A stretch of 10,253 nt of DNA from Candidatus Dadabacteria bacterium (GCA_030624695.1 JAUXJP010000018.1:1-10253), one strand, 5' to 3'. Shown: positions 1 to 7,900, counted from the stretch's first letter. Program-made: numbers and translations. The notes: generated from the sequence alone by a model not told the origin.

Positions 1-1248
1 GCATCTATATTAACTAAGAACCAAAAAAACCTATCCCTCTTAAATACCCTCGAGACCGGTAAACCTATCAGGGAGAGTAGCCTTGTAGAAATTGGGGGAT
101 CAATTAAAACACTTGAATACTATTCGGGAGCGCACACTCAGCTAAACGGAGAAACAATACCGGTAAATGAGAACCAAATTTCCATGACATTAAAGGAGCC
201 TGTGGGGGTCGTAGCACAGATAGTCCCCTGGAATTTCCCTCTTCTTCTTTCGTTTTGGAAAATAGCACCCGCGCTTGTAGCCGGATGTACAATTGTGTTA
301 AAACCAGCAGAACTTACATCCTGTACAATTTTCGAGATTGCAAGGCTTTGCACTAAGGCAGGGCTTCCTGACGGTGTTTTGAATATAGTCCCTGGCAAAG
401 GTGAAATCGCCGGCCAGGCACTGGTGGAACACCCGGGTATAGACAAAGTAGCTTTTACAGGTTCTACATCCGTAGGAAAGCATGTCATGAAAACAGCATC
501 AGAATCCGTAAAAAGAGTTTCACTGGAACTTGGAGGAAAAGCCCCATGCATTATATTTGAGGATGCTAATCTTGAAAACGCCGTTGAAGCTTGTTTAAGG
601 GGTGGATTCTTTAACCAGGGAGAAAACTGTACCGCGGTTACAAAACTTATGCTCCACAAGAAAATATATAAAAAGTTTTTAGACTTGTATGTAAAAAAAG
701 TAAAAAAAATTAAGATTGGTGACCCAACAAGGCCGGATACCGAGATGGGTGCTTTAATATCAAAAGAACATTATGAATCAGTTCTTAACTATATTGCAAA
801 GGGTAAATCAGAGGGAGCAAAAGTAGTTTCAGGCGGCAGCAGGCCGTCAAAATTAAAGAAAGGCTATTTCATTAAGCCCACCGTACTTGAAAATGTTGAT
901 CCAAATGCAACCGTAGCATGTGAAGAAATTTTTGGCCCTGTTGTAGCGGTAATACCATTCAGTACGGAAGAGGAAGCAGTATCAATTGCAAATAATACTG
1001 AATACGGACTTGCCGGTGGCCTTTGGACAAGTGACATAAACCGGGCCTTACGAGTGGCAAAATCTATAAAAGCCGGGTACCTCTGGGTAAATACATACGG
1101 AGGTATTATACCGCAAACTCCATACGGGGGTTTTAAACAAAGTGGGATTGGGAAGGAGCTTGGCAGAGAAGGAATTGAAAATTACCTTGAAACTAAGTGT
1201 GTAAATATTTATACCGGTGACTCAATGCCAAAATGGTACAAGGGTTAG
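1..1248 (+). CDS. NAD(P)-dependent aldehyde dehydrogenase, N-terminus cut by window edge
   Basis: The reading frame is open from base 1, so the ATG at 184 is internal and the gene begins outside the window. The visible 415 residues lack roughly the first 75-80 of a usual ~490-residue enzyme. Family features in order: the PWNFP cofactor motif near residue 77, the VLKPAE lysine at about 101, the FTGST nucleotide-binding turn at 152-156, the general-base glutamate in LELGGK at about 176, and the nucleophilic cysteine in NQGENCTA at about 210. The 34-residue Glu-Cys spacing matches the family, as does EEIFGPV further on. The enzyme should oxidise an aldehyde to its carboxylic acid in the cytoplasm. 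The substrate cannot be read from sequence; the GENC context resembles broad-specificity and ALDH1L-type members. It ends at TAG 1246-1248, converging on the helicase. Confidence 0.95.
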   Translation, partial: ASILTKNQKNLSLLNTLETGKPIRESSLVEIGGSIKTLEYYSGAHTQLNGETIPVNENQISMTLKEPVGVVAQIVPWNFPLLLSFWKIAPALVAGCTIVLKPAELTSCTIFEIARLCTKAGLPDGVLNIVPGKGEIAGQALVEHPGIDKVAFTGSTSVGKHVMKTASESVKRVSLELGGKAPCIIFEDANLENAVEACLRGGFFNQGENCTAVTKLMLHKKIYKKFLDLYVKKVKKIKIGDPTRPDTEMGALISKEHYESVLNYIAKGKSEGAKVVSGGSRPSKLKKGYFIKPTVLENVDPNATVACEEIFGPVVAVIPFSTEEEAVSIANNTEYGLAGGLWTSDINRALRVAKSIKAGYLWVNTYGGIIPQTPYGGFKQSGIGKELGREGIENYLETKCVNIYTGDSMPKWYKG

Positions 1249-1272
1249 AATTTAGACGAAATTTTATACCAG

Positions 1273-2859
1273 TTATCTTTTTGCGTGAGAAATAACAGGC
1301 CTTTGGCCCTTTTCCTTGAAACTGATCACTATTTTTTCTGCTTTATCAAAAGGTACGGTTACAAAGGAAAACTTTTCCATAACCTGCACATCACTTATCT
1401 GTTTGGATTTTAGCTGAACTCTTCCTGTTATAAGTTCAACAAGTTTTTTTGGATTTAGATTGTCTTTTTTACCAAGTGAAACAAACAGCCTCGCTTTACC
1501 CTTCTTATCAACCGTATCACTTTTGTTAGATCCAAATTCCTTCACAGATCCGTAAGATTCAGGATTGAGCTCATCTTCAAAGCAGTAATTAAGTACAGCT
1601 GCGAGTATATCTGTAGGATTCTTATCTTCCAGTAGATTTTTTGCCCAGTTAAAATATGTAGCATCAACTTCTTCTTCTAATATTCCTGAAAGGTCATCAT
1701 AAATCTTTTTCTTTTTGGCATTAATAATATCTTTTACATTCGGGATTCTTGATTTTTTTATATCCGTCTTGGCTACGCGCTGAATAAACATAAGCTTCTT
1801 ATATTCACTTGGTGTAATAAATGTAATTGCAGTGCCTTCATTCCCTGCCCTGCCAGTTCTTCCAATCCTGTGAACATAAGAATCCGGGTCCTGGGGCAGC
1901 GAATAATTAATAACATGGGAAAGGTTGATTACATCAATTCCGCGTGCCGCAACATCTGTTGCTATCAAAATATTGACTGTTTGCTTTTTAAATTTATCAA
2001 GGGTTCTTTCTCTTTGTGACTGTGATATATCTCCGTGAATAGCCTCTGCGTCATAACCTCGGTCGGTTAAATGACTTACTACAGTATCTACATCATTCTT
2101 TGTTCTGCAGAAAATTAATCCATAAAAGTCATCTTCAAAATCAATTATCCTGCAAAGAGCATCAAACTTTTCAGAAGCTTTTACTTCAAAATATATTTGT
2201 TCTGTTAGATTCGTTGTAAGCTGCTGCTTCTTAACGGTAAGAAGTTCATAGCCGTCCATATATTTATGGGCCAGCTCTTTAATTTTATTTGGCATTGTTG
2301 CAGAAAAAAGCAGTGTTCTTTTATCGGGATTGGTATGTTCCATTATTTCTTCCATATCGTCGATAAATCCCATATTTAACATTTCATCAGCTTCATCAAG
2401 TATAAGGTGTTCAATTTCTCCGATTTTAAGTGTTTTCCTGTTTAAATGGTCAATAACTCTTCCAGGGGTACCAACCACAATATGTATACCTTTTTTCAGT
2501 CTTCGAAGCTGCTGGTCTATTGACTGCCCTCCGTAAATCGGCACTATCCTCAAATCCTTTTTGCCTTTAAGTGAATTGATTTCTTCCGAAACCTGTATGG
2601 CAAGCTCTCTTGTCGGAACCAAAATCAGTGCCTGGACCGCTTTTAACTTTGTATCTATAAGTTCTATTAAGGGAAGTCCGAATGCTGCTGTTTTGCCGGT
2701 ACCTGTCTGGGCCTGCGCGATGATATTGGTATCATCTCTCAGCATCACGGGAATAGTTTTTATCTGGATTGCAGTAGGTTCTTCAAAACCTTTTTTATTG
2801 ATTGCAGCAAGGGTATTATCCGAGAGTCCGAGGTCTGTAAAATTTTCATTATTGCTCAT
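1273..2859 (-). CDS. deaD: DEAD-box ATP-dependent RNA helicase, DeaD/DbpA type
   Basis: A 528-residue protein with the full DEAD-box core. Visible motifs are the Q motif (GFEEPTAIQ, 24-32), Walker A AQTGTGKT (50-57), PTRELA (82-87), TPGR (131-134), DEAD (155-158), SAT (186-188), ARGID (305-309) and HRIGRTGRAG (330-339). A linker rich in charged residues leads to a C-terminal DbpA-type RNA-binding domain at about 455-528 (KARLFVSLGKKDNLNPKKLVELI onwards). Such helicases unwind short RNA duplexes during ribosome assembly, mRNA decay and cold adaptation. The ATG at 2859 is the first start after an in-frame stop. A purine-rich AAAGGAG lies 19 bases upstream, too far to be a normal ribosome site. 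The symbol is by family; DbpA or CshA-like naming is equally possible. The gene has its own 148-base upstream region and may be a single-gene unit. Confidence 0.96.
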   Translation of the reverse strand: MSNNENFTDLGLSDNTLAAINKKGFEEPTAIQIKTIPVMLRDDTNIIAQAQTGTGKTAAFGLPLIELIDTKLKAVQALILVPTRELAIQVSEEINSLKGKKDLRIVPIYGGQSIDQQLRRLKKGIHIVVGTPGRVIDHLNRKTLKIGEIEHLILDEADEMLNMGFIDDMEEIMEHTNPDKRTLLFSATMPNKIKELAHKYMDGYELLTVKKQQLTTNLTEQIYFEVKASEKFDALCRIIDFEDDFYGLIFCRTKNDVDTVVSHLTDRGYDAEAIHGDISQSQRERTLDKFKKQTVNILIATDVAARGIDVINLSHVINYSLPQDPDSYVHRIGRTGRAGNEGTAITFITPSEYKKLMFIQRVAKTDIKKSRIPNVKDIINAKKKKIYDDLSGILEEEVDATYFNWAKNLLEDKNPTDILAAVLNYCFEDELNPESYGSVKEFGSNKSDTVDKKGKARLFVSLGKKDNLNPKKLVELITGRVQLKSKQISDVQVMEKFSFVTVPFDKAEKIVISFKEKGQRPVISHAKR

Positions 2860-2885
2860 ATATTTTCTTTCGTATTATCTCCTTT

Positions 2886-2899
2886 CGTTCAATAGAACG
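2886..2899 (-). promoter_or_regulatory. Short inverted repeat in the helicase leader
   Basis: CGTTC and GAACG arms surround a 4-base loop, about 27 bases upstream of the helicase ATG and next to the AAAGGAG stretch. If the promoter at 2907-2936 is right, this would be a small hairpin at the very 5' end of the mRNA, of the type that can stabilise a transcript. A 5-bp stem can also arise by chance. Confidence 0.3.
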
Positions 2900-2906
2900 T
2901 AACTAA

Positions 2907-2936
2907 CATATACTATTACCAGCAAAAAGATATCAA
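2907..2936 (-). promoter_or_regulatory. Candidate sigma-70-like promoter of the helicase gene
   Basis: On the minus strand, TTGATA (2936-2931; 5 of 6 to TTGACA) is followed after 18 bases by TATATG (2912-2907; 4 of 6 to TATAAT). Transcription would start near 2900, giving a leader of about 40 bases. The region is AT-rich, so this is a candidate only. I saw no good TTTG / TAnnTTTG pair of the Bacteroidetes promoter type in the same stretch. Confidence 0.35.
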
Positions 2937-3007
2937 ATAGTCATTAGTGTTAGTAAATATATATGTTGTATAAGATAGATCCGGTAATAATAAAAAGAAA
3001 AAAATAT

Positions 3008-3718
3008 TCAGGACTCAGAGTAAAAATTTGTTTTCCCTTTATTTAATGCTTCGAACAACTCCATATTGGTACAAACCTTAATTTCTCCATGGGCCATAAC
3101 AATTCTTACAATGTCCCACTTTAAAATCTTATTCACGGAATATACTTCATCAAAAGAGTTGCTGACCAAAAACCTCCACTCCCTGCCCTGTCCGAACTTT
3201 TTATAAGTCCCTGCTAATTTCCATAAACATTTCATTAAAAAATTGGATTCGTCTGTAATATTAAAAATAAAATCAGAACAAATCAGTGTTTTGGAAGGTT
3301 TGTGTAAAAATACCACTTCGTTCAGTTTTGGCATGCCGCCAATATGTTCATACTCAAGTGTATTGCCCCAATCAGTAACTTCATCATTAATTACTGCATC
3401 AAACAATATATCTTTTTTTCTTTGTTTAAGTCCCGGGGCAGCCCAAAGAACTGCTTCCGGATATCTGGCCTTGGCAGATGAAGCAAACAGGTGGTGAAAA
3501 CAGTTGGGTGCCACAATGTGTTCGACTTTGCCCAGGCTGTTTATTTCTTTAAATAACTGATCATCAATCTGAATGGGAGAATGAAGCCACAAGCCACCAG
3601 TGTCAAGTTTAACAACCACCATACGTATGTTAATAACAGCCAGGTGTAACAATGATATTTTACTGTCAGAATACCAGACATCCGCGTCAACTTTATGAAG
3701 TAATTTCAATTGTTCCAT
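3008..3718 (-). CDS. DUF4336 family protein, metallo-beta-lactamase-like fold
   Basis: A 236-residue soluble protein that I recognise as DUF4336. Characteristic blocks are VVVKLDTGGLWLHSPI (34-49), VEHIVAPNCFHHLF (65-78), a WAAPGL turn (92-97), HKPSKTLICSDFIFN (139-153) and IVRIVMAHGEI (204-213). This is the strand-turn layout of the metallo-beta-lactamase fold. Candidate metal or active-site residues are His75, His76, Asp149 and His210, but the canonical HxHxDH motif is absent, so catalysis is not assured. The family has no established reaction. The start is the ATG at 3718, with no clear ribosome site. It lies 42 bases after Ada on the same strand and could be co-transcribed with it. There is no signal peptide. 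Confidence 0.85.
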   Translation of the reverse strand: MEQLKLLHKVDADVWYSDSKISLLHLAVINIRMVVVKLDTGGLWLHSPIQIDDQLFKEINSLGKVEHIVAPNCFHHLFASSAKARYPEAVLWAAPGLKQRKKDILFDAVINDEVTDWGNTLEYEHIGGMPKLNEVVFLHKPSKTLICSDFIFNITDESNFLMKCLWKLAGTYKKFGQGREWRFLVSNSFDEVYSVNKILKWDIVRIVMAHGEIKVCTNMELFEALNKGKTNFYSES

Positions 3719-3760
3719 AGGTTTAATCGGTGTTAGACAAACCGCTTATATCGAGTTTTA

Positions 3761-4837
3761 TTAATTGTTCTTTTGCTCCAAATCAATCAGGTATTTTTTT
3801 CTCCAGAGCCCGCCCCCGTATCCCGCGAGTTTCCCGTCTTTGCCAATTACCCTGTGACAGGGAATTATTATTGAGATTCTGTTATCCCCGTTTGCCCTTG
3901 CAACAGCCCTGACAGCATTTTTATCTCCTACTTTGATTGCCTGATCCTGGTAACTTCTTGTTTCACCATATGGAATCTTCATTAGAGCTTCCCATGCTTT
4001 TATCTGAAAGTCCGATCCGGTTAACTCAATAGATATATCAAATTCCTGCCTGTTTCCTTTAAAGTATTCATCAAGCTGAATTTCAAGTTTCGCTATATAA
4101 CTGTGTTCACCCTGAACAAACTCTGCCTTCAGAAACTTCCTGAGCCTGTTAATCTGAGTTTCTATCATTCTCCTGTCTGTAAATTCAAGAAGGCATATTC
4201 CATTGTCTGTTGCCCCTGCAAAAATCGGCCCAAGAGGGGAAAGTATTCTTTTTATAGTTACAACTTTATTGTTTTTACTTTCCGAGGGGGTAAATCCTGT
4301 TGTTTTTTTAAATGCTTCGTTAAACCCGCTGAGTGATTCATAACCGTTGTCAAAAGCCGATCTTGCTACATCATTACTTACTTTAATCTGTTTAAAGGCA
4401 TGGTTAATCCTGGATGACCTAAGGTAGGCCTGAAATGTCATGCCATGATTCTTAAGAAACCATCTTCTTACTCTTGCAGGATCAAGACTCATTTTAGGAA
4501 GTTCTGAATCCTTCATCCTCAAACCCGGATTTTTAAGCATTTCATTCAACAGCTTTTTTATCCATTCAGGAGTCTCACCATATTTCTCCATTGGACGGCA
4601 AACCTTGCAGGGCCTGTAACCGGACTCGATAGCAATCTTTGTAGAAGAAAAATATTCCACATTTTCTTCTTTAGGTTTTTTTGCCGTGCAGGTAGGCCTG
4701 CAAAAAATTCCGGTTGTCCGAATACCGCTATAAAAAATTCCTTCGAATGAACTGTCGCGGTCAAGCAGTGCCTTATACATTGTCTTTCTTGGCGGAAGTG
4801 TAAAAAGATTCATATTATTATTTTCTTTGAAATCCAT
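3761..4837 (-). CDS. ada: Ada: alkylation-responsive activator and O6-methylguanine-DNA methyltransferase
   Basis: A 358-residue three-part protein close in length to E. coli Ada (354). The N-terminal zinc module has Cys46 and Cys50 (FCRPTC) and Cys77 and Cys80 (CKVC), with exactly the E. coli spacing. Cys46 therefore corresponds to the cysteine that takes methyl groups from phosphotriesters. An AraC-type DNA-binding region follows at about 118-188 (RVRRWFLKNHG, ending GFTPSE). The C-terminal methyltransferase, about 195-355, carries IPCHRVIG with suicidal acceptor Cys327. All key residues are present, so both repair and regulator functions look intact. The start at 4837 gives the full N-terminus; an in-frame ATG at 4813 would also keep the zinc site. 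It lies between the lipoprotein and DUF4336 genes, with no alkA or alkB visible nearby. Confidence 0.96.
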   Translation of the reverse strand: MDFKENNNMNLFTLPPRKTMYKALLDRDSSFEGIFYSGIRTTGIFCRPTCTAKKPKEENVEYFSSTKIAIESGYRPCKVCRPMEKYGETPEWIKKLLNEMLKNPGLRMKDSELPKMSLDPARVRRWFLKNHGMTFQAYLRSSRINHAFKQIKVSNDVARSAFDNGYESLSGFNEAFKKTTGFTPSESKNNKVVTIKRILSPLGPIFAGATDNGICLLEFTDRRMIETQINRLRKFLKAEFVQGEHSYIAKLEIQLDEYFKGNRQEFDISIELTGSDFQIKAWEALMKIPYGETRSYQDQAIKVGDKNAVRAVARANGDNRISIIIPCHRVIGKDGKLAGYGGGLWRKKYLIDLEQKNN

Positions 4838-4897
4838 ATTAATACTTTAACTTCTGAAAATAAACAGACTTACGAAGAATGTACAACAAATTCAATT

Positions 4898-6034
4898 TTA
4901 TTTTACAATGTGAGGACCAATTAACATCTCAGCATGCTGTAATAATTGTTGATGGGGCAAATCCCCTTGGTATTTATCAGCAAAATCAAACTGTTTGAAA
5001 ACCAGGCTTTTATTTTCCAGTTTTGGATTAAAGACAAACTCCGTGTTGTTATCATAAATTCTGCCCCATTCTGTTCTTACAGCCTTCCAGTAATCTTCCG
5101 TTTTCTCCCAGTATTCATCACCGCTTAAAAAATCAAACTCTGCAATCCTGTCATAACGGTTAAGGCCTATCTCTTTTGCAAGATACTCCTTATTTCCATC
5201 TACATCCAGTTTAAGTTTCAGGTTTTCCTGTTCATGTACCCAGCTTGTTGGAAGAACTATATGCCTGTTTACTGCATCTAGCACATTATAATCTGACCGG
5301 ACGCTGAATTCACGCCTGGGGAGGGGCCTATAAGTAGCATTGCCGGCCCATTCAGAGAAATTGTCCGTATGCTTCCATTTACCAATCGAAGCGTATCTTG
5401 GAGAATCATCCACGTGAAATACTTCCTGGAGCCATTTACCCATTGCCTGCTGTTTTGGAATATTCTTTAAAACCCATTTATTATTCCCTGCATACTCATA
5501 ATAACCAGCCGGTTCATAAGTCCAGTCCTGCCTCCAGTGTTTTATAACTGCAGGCCCTTCTACTTTACTATTTTCGAGAAAAAACATTACAAGTATATGC
5601 TGAAGGCTTATAAAATCCTCCCTGTCTTCAATTACATATATCCTTTCCGTTGCCCAGGACTGGTATGGCCTGTCCATCTTGTATTCATTCAGAAACGGCA
5701 CTGTTTCGATAAATTCAAATGAAGCCCTGTAGTCTCCGGACATAGCAAGTATTGCCCGTTTGTCTCTTTCGTGTTTCGAAATTCCCTTTTCCCGGAGTCT
5801 TTTCCATTCAATTGACGGGTATTGTGCCAGTTTAACTTCAGGCCCAGTGGTTGTTCCGCCCCTGGGTGCTAGTTTCGAACCCTGTTCAAACTGGCGGCTA
5901 AAGGTAAAACGCTCTAATTCAGGATTTTTTACACCTGCGCATGATATTACAATCAGTGAAAAAGGAATTAGTATGAAAAGGTAAAAATTGTTCAATTTTT
6001 TATAATTTATTAATAAATTATGATAAAAAAACAT
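4898..6034 (-). CDS. Trp-rich lipoprotein, probably DUF6607 family
   Basis: Starting at the ATG 6034 gives 378 residues, with a signal peptide (lysines near 12-13, a hydrophobic core of about 15 residues) and a lipobox Val-Ile-Ser-Cys with Cys32 as the lipidation site. The frame stays open to an ATG at 6094, but that start would overlap the permease by 50 bases and bury the signal peptide. The mature protein is rich in aromatic residues and has striking blocks: ILAMSGDYRASFEFIETV (near 95-112), ISLQHILVMFF (142-152), KHWRQDW (165-171), VDDSPRY (208-214) and YRPLPRREFSVR (235-246). I match these from memory to DUF6607, which has no known function. It starts 10 bases after the ABC permease stop, so it is probably part of that operon and may act at the envelope beside the exporter. 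Confidence 0.82.
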   Translation of the reverse strand: MFFYHNLLINYKKLNNFYLFILIPFSLIVISCAGVKNPELERFTFSRQFEQGSKLAPRGGTTTGPEVKLAQYPSIEWKRLREKGISKHERDKRAILAMSGDYRASFEFIETVPFLNEYKMDRPYQSWATERIYVIEDREDFISLQHILVMFFLENSKVEGPAVIKHWRQDWTYEPAGYYEYAGNNKWVLKNIPKQQAMGKWLQEVFHVDDSPRYASIGKWKHTDNFSEWAGNATYRPLPRREFSVRSDYNVLDAVNRHIVLPTSWVHEQENLKLKLDVDGNKEYLAKEIGLNRYDRIAEFDFLSGDEYWEKTEDYWKAVRTEWGRIYDNNTEFVFNPKLENKSLVFKQFDFADKYQGDLPHQQLLQHAEMLIGPHIVK

Positions 6035-6044
6035 ATTATATTTA

Positions 6045-6806
6045 TTAGTTCTTAAGCCTGTATCCAGTTTTAAATATCCATGCAACAATAGCAATACAGA
6101 TAAAGAGGAATAATACAGTCATGCCAAGACAAACGTAAAGATTAACATCAGCTACACCGTAAAAACTCCACCGGAAACCGCTAACCAGGTACACAACAGG
6201 GTTTAACAATGTAATTTTTTGCCAGATTGGAGGAAGCATATTTATAGAATAAAAACTGCCCCCGAGGAATGTAAGTGGTGTGATAATCATTAAGGGAACA
6301 ATCTGTAGTTTTTCAAATCCGTCTGCCCATACACCTAATATAAATCCAAACAGGCTGAATGTGACAGATGTCAGTATTAGAAATCCCAACATCCATACCG
6401 GGTGTTCGATTTCGTATGGGACAAATAACCTGGCTGTAGCCAAAATCAGAAGTCCAAGTACAATTGACTTGGTAGCGGCTGCACCTACATACCCCAGTAG
6501 AATCTCGACATATGATACTGGTGCTGATAGTACTTCATAAATGGTCCCGGCAAACCTTGGCATATAGATGCCGAATGATGCATTGGAAATGCTCTCCGTC
6601 AGAATCGAAAGCATCACAAGTCCAGGAATAATAAAAGCACTGTAGCTTACACCTTCCATTTCACCTATCCGCGAACCGATCGCTGCCCCGAATACAATAA
6701 AATAAAGTGATGTAGAAAGAATCGGAGATGCAATACTCTGCATCAGTGTTCTGAGGGCACGGGCAATTTCAAAATAATATATTGCGCGGACAGCATAAAT
6801 GTTCAT
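6045..6806 (-). CDS. ABC-2 type exporter permease (YadH-like)
   Basis: A 253-residue membrane protein with about six hydrophobic helices. The conserved ABC-2 segment is plain: FGFILGVWADGFEKLQIVPLMIITPLTFLGGSFYSINMLPP, followed by WQKITLLNPVVY, at about 153-208. It should form the transmembrane half of an efflux complex with the ATPase encoded just upstream. The substrate is not predictable; relatives export drugs, polysaccharides or lipids. The start codon overlaps the ATPase stop as ATGA (6803-6806), a sign of translational coupling. A weak GAGTGA lies upstream as a possible ribosome site. The lipoprotein gene follows after 10 bases. Confidence 0.93.
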   Translation of the reverse strand: MNIYAVRAIYYFEIARALRTLMQSIASPILSTSLYFIVFGAAIGSRIGEMEGVSYSAFIIPGLVMLSILTESISNASFGIYMPRFAGTIYEVLSAPVSYVEILLGYVGAAATKSIVLGLLILATARLFVPYEIEHPVWMLGFLILTSVTFSLFGFILGVWADGFEKLQIVPLMIITPLTFLGGSFYSINMLPPIWQKITLLNPVVYLVSGFRWSFYGVADVNLYVCLGMTVLFLFICIAIVAWIFKTGYRLKN

Positions 6807-7729
6807 TGTTTATCACTCACAAGACTAACAAATATTTCCTCAAGAGAACTCTGGCTGGAATTAATATCCTTGAATTCGATTCCTTTTTCATTTAACTGTT
6901 TAATAAGCCCGGCAATACCTGTATTTTCCTCCCTGGAATCAAAAGTGAATACGAGTTCATTGCCATTGTTAATCAGTTCAAGATTGTATCCGTTCAGTTC
7001 TCCCGGGATTGTATTAAGTGGGCGCTGCAGTTCAAGTGTGAGCTGCTTTTTACCAAGTTTTTCCATCAGTTGGAATTTATCCTCAACTAATATTATTTCA
7101 CCTTTATTAATTACCCCGATCCTGTCTGCCATCTCCTCGGCTTCATCGATGTAGTGAGTTGTAAGGATTATGGTTACACCTTTATCCCTCAAACCACGTA
7201 CCATCTCCCACATATCCCTGCGCAGTTCAACATCTACTCCGGCAGTGGGTTCATCCAGGAAAAGTATGGTTGGCTCATGTGATAATGCCTTTGCAATTAA
7301 TAACCTTCTTTTCATACCCCCGGATAAAGCAATAATTTTTGAGTCCTTTTTATCCCAGAGTGAAAGGTCTTTTAGCACTTTTTCGAGATATTCATCATCA
7401 GGGGGTTTGCCAAAAAGCCCGCGGCTGAATTTCATTGTTGCCCAGACACCTTCAAAAACATCTGTTGTCAGTTCCTGGGGAACAAGGCCTATCTTTGACC
7501 TTGATTTACGGTATTCAGTTAGAATATCATGTCCGTCCACCAATACTTTTCCACTGGTTGGAGTAACAATTCCGCAGATAATACTAATAAGGGTGGTCTT
7601 ACCTGCCCCGTTTGGCCCGAGTAAGGCAAAGATTTCACCCTGTTTTATAGTAAGATCCACATTTTTCAGGGCATTAAAACCAGTGGAATAAATCTTGTTA
7701 AGGTCTGTTACTGAAATAATCGGGTCCAA
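6803..7729 (-). CDS. ABC exporter ATP-binding protein (YadG-like)
   Basis: A 308-residue ATPase with all the motors of an ABC domain: Walker A GPNGAGKTT (38-46), Q-loop Gln85, signature LSGGMKRR (135-142), Walker B ILFLDEPTAGVD (155-166) and H-loop His192. Residues from about 215 form the C-terminal extension common in CcmA/NodI/YadG-type exporters, ending SLEEIFVSL. It should power the permease it overlaps by 4 bases. The start is TTG at 7729: an in-frame TAA lies five codons upstream, no in-frame ATG or GTG is available, and AGAGG (7741-7737) sits 7 bases before it. The ATG at 7733-7731 is in another frame and cannot be the start. The next gene upstream ends 171 bases away, so this is probably the first gene of the cassette. 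Confidence 0.95.
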   Translation of the reverse strand: MDPIISVTDLNKIYSTGFNALKNVDLTIKQGEIFALLGPNGAGKTTLISIICGIVTPTSGKVLVDGHDILTEYRKSRSKIGLVPQELTTDVFEGVWATMKFSRGLFGKPPDDEYLEKVLKDLSLWDKKDSKIIALSGGMKRRLLIAKALSHEPTILFLDEPTAGVDVELRRDMWEMVRGLRDKGVTIILTTHYIDEAEEMADRIGVINKGEIILVEDKFQLMEKLGKKQLTLELQRPLNTIPGELNGYNLELINNGNELVFTFDSREENTGIAGLIKQLNEKGIEFKDINSSQSSLEEIFVSLVSDKQ

Positions 7730-7736
7730 ACATGCA

Positions 7737-7741
7737 CCTCT
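7737..7741 (-). promoter_or_regulatory. Ribosome binding site that fixes the TTG start of the ABC ATPase
   Basis: AGAGG on the minus strand, 7 bases before TTG 7729 and only 3 bases before the out-of-frame ATG at 7733. The spacing favours the TTG. Confidence 0.6.
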
Positions 7742-7757
7742 TTAAATTATTGCCATT

Positions 7758-7763
7758 ATTATA
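7758..7763 (-). promoter_or_regulatory. Candidate -10 box for the ABC exporter operon
   Basis: A perfect TATAAT on the minus strand, 28 bases before the TTG start, would put transcription near 7751 and leave a short leader containing the ribosome site. I find no convincing -35 element at the right distance, and the stretch is very AT-rich. Confidence 0.28.
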
Positions 7764-7803
7764 TCTAATATAAATTATGTGTATTTATAAATTTATTGGA
7801 TTT

Positions 7804-7827
7804 ATATGAAAGCACTAGGATTCATAT
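7804..7827. repeat. Dyad symmetry upstream of the ABC exporter operon
   Basis: Perfect 7-base arms ATATGAA (7804-7810) and TTCATAT (7821-7827) flank a 10-base spacer. A second, overlapping dyad (ATTCA at 7820-7824 and TGAAT at 7828-7832) shares the right arm. It lies about 40 bases upstream of the candidate -10 box in a non-coding gap. It could be an operator for a dimeric regulator or, if transcribed, alternative hairpins. The AT-rich background makes chance possible. Confidence 0.35.
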
Positions 7828-7900
7828 TGAATTATTAAAAGTAATTTATCCCTTACGTAGCTCAACAAAAGTAATAAAGTTGATTCTAATACCTAGATTG

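Noticed and set aside
138..659. 173-residue minus-strand open frame inside the aldehyde dehydrogenase
   Set aside because: Antisense shadow of a well-conserved gene; no domain pattern and rich in Ser, Pro and Phe as shadows usually are.
184..1248. Aldehyde dehydrogenase taken as complete from the ATG at 184
   Set aside because: The frame is open to base 1 and encodes family-like sequence (ETGKPIRES); the ATG is internal.
1249..1272. Possible bidirectional terminator between the convergent aldehyde dehydrogenase and helicase genes
   Set aside because: No stem with a T-run could be found in the 24-base gap or its edges.
7170..7691. 173-residue plus-strand open frame opposite the ABC ATPase
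   Set aside because: Antisense shadow of the ATPase; no recognisable motif.
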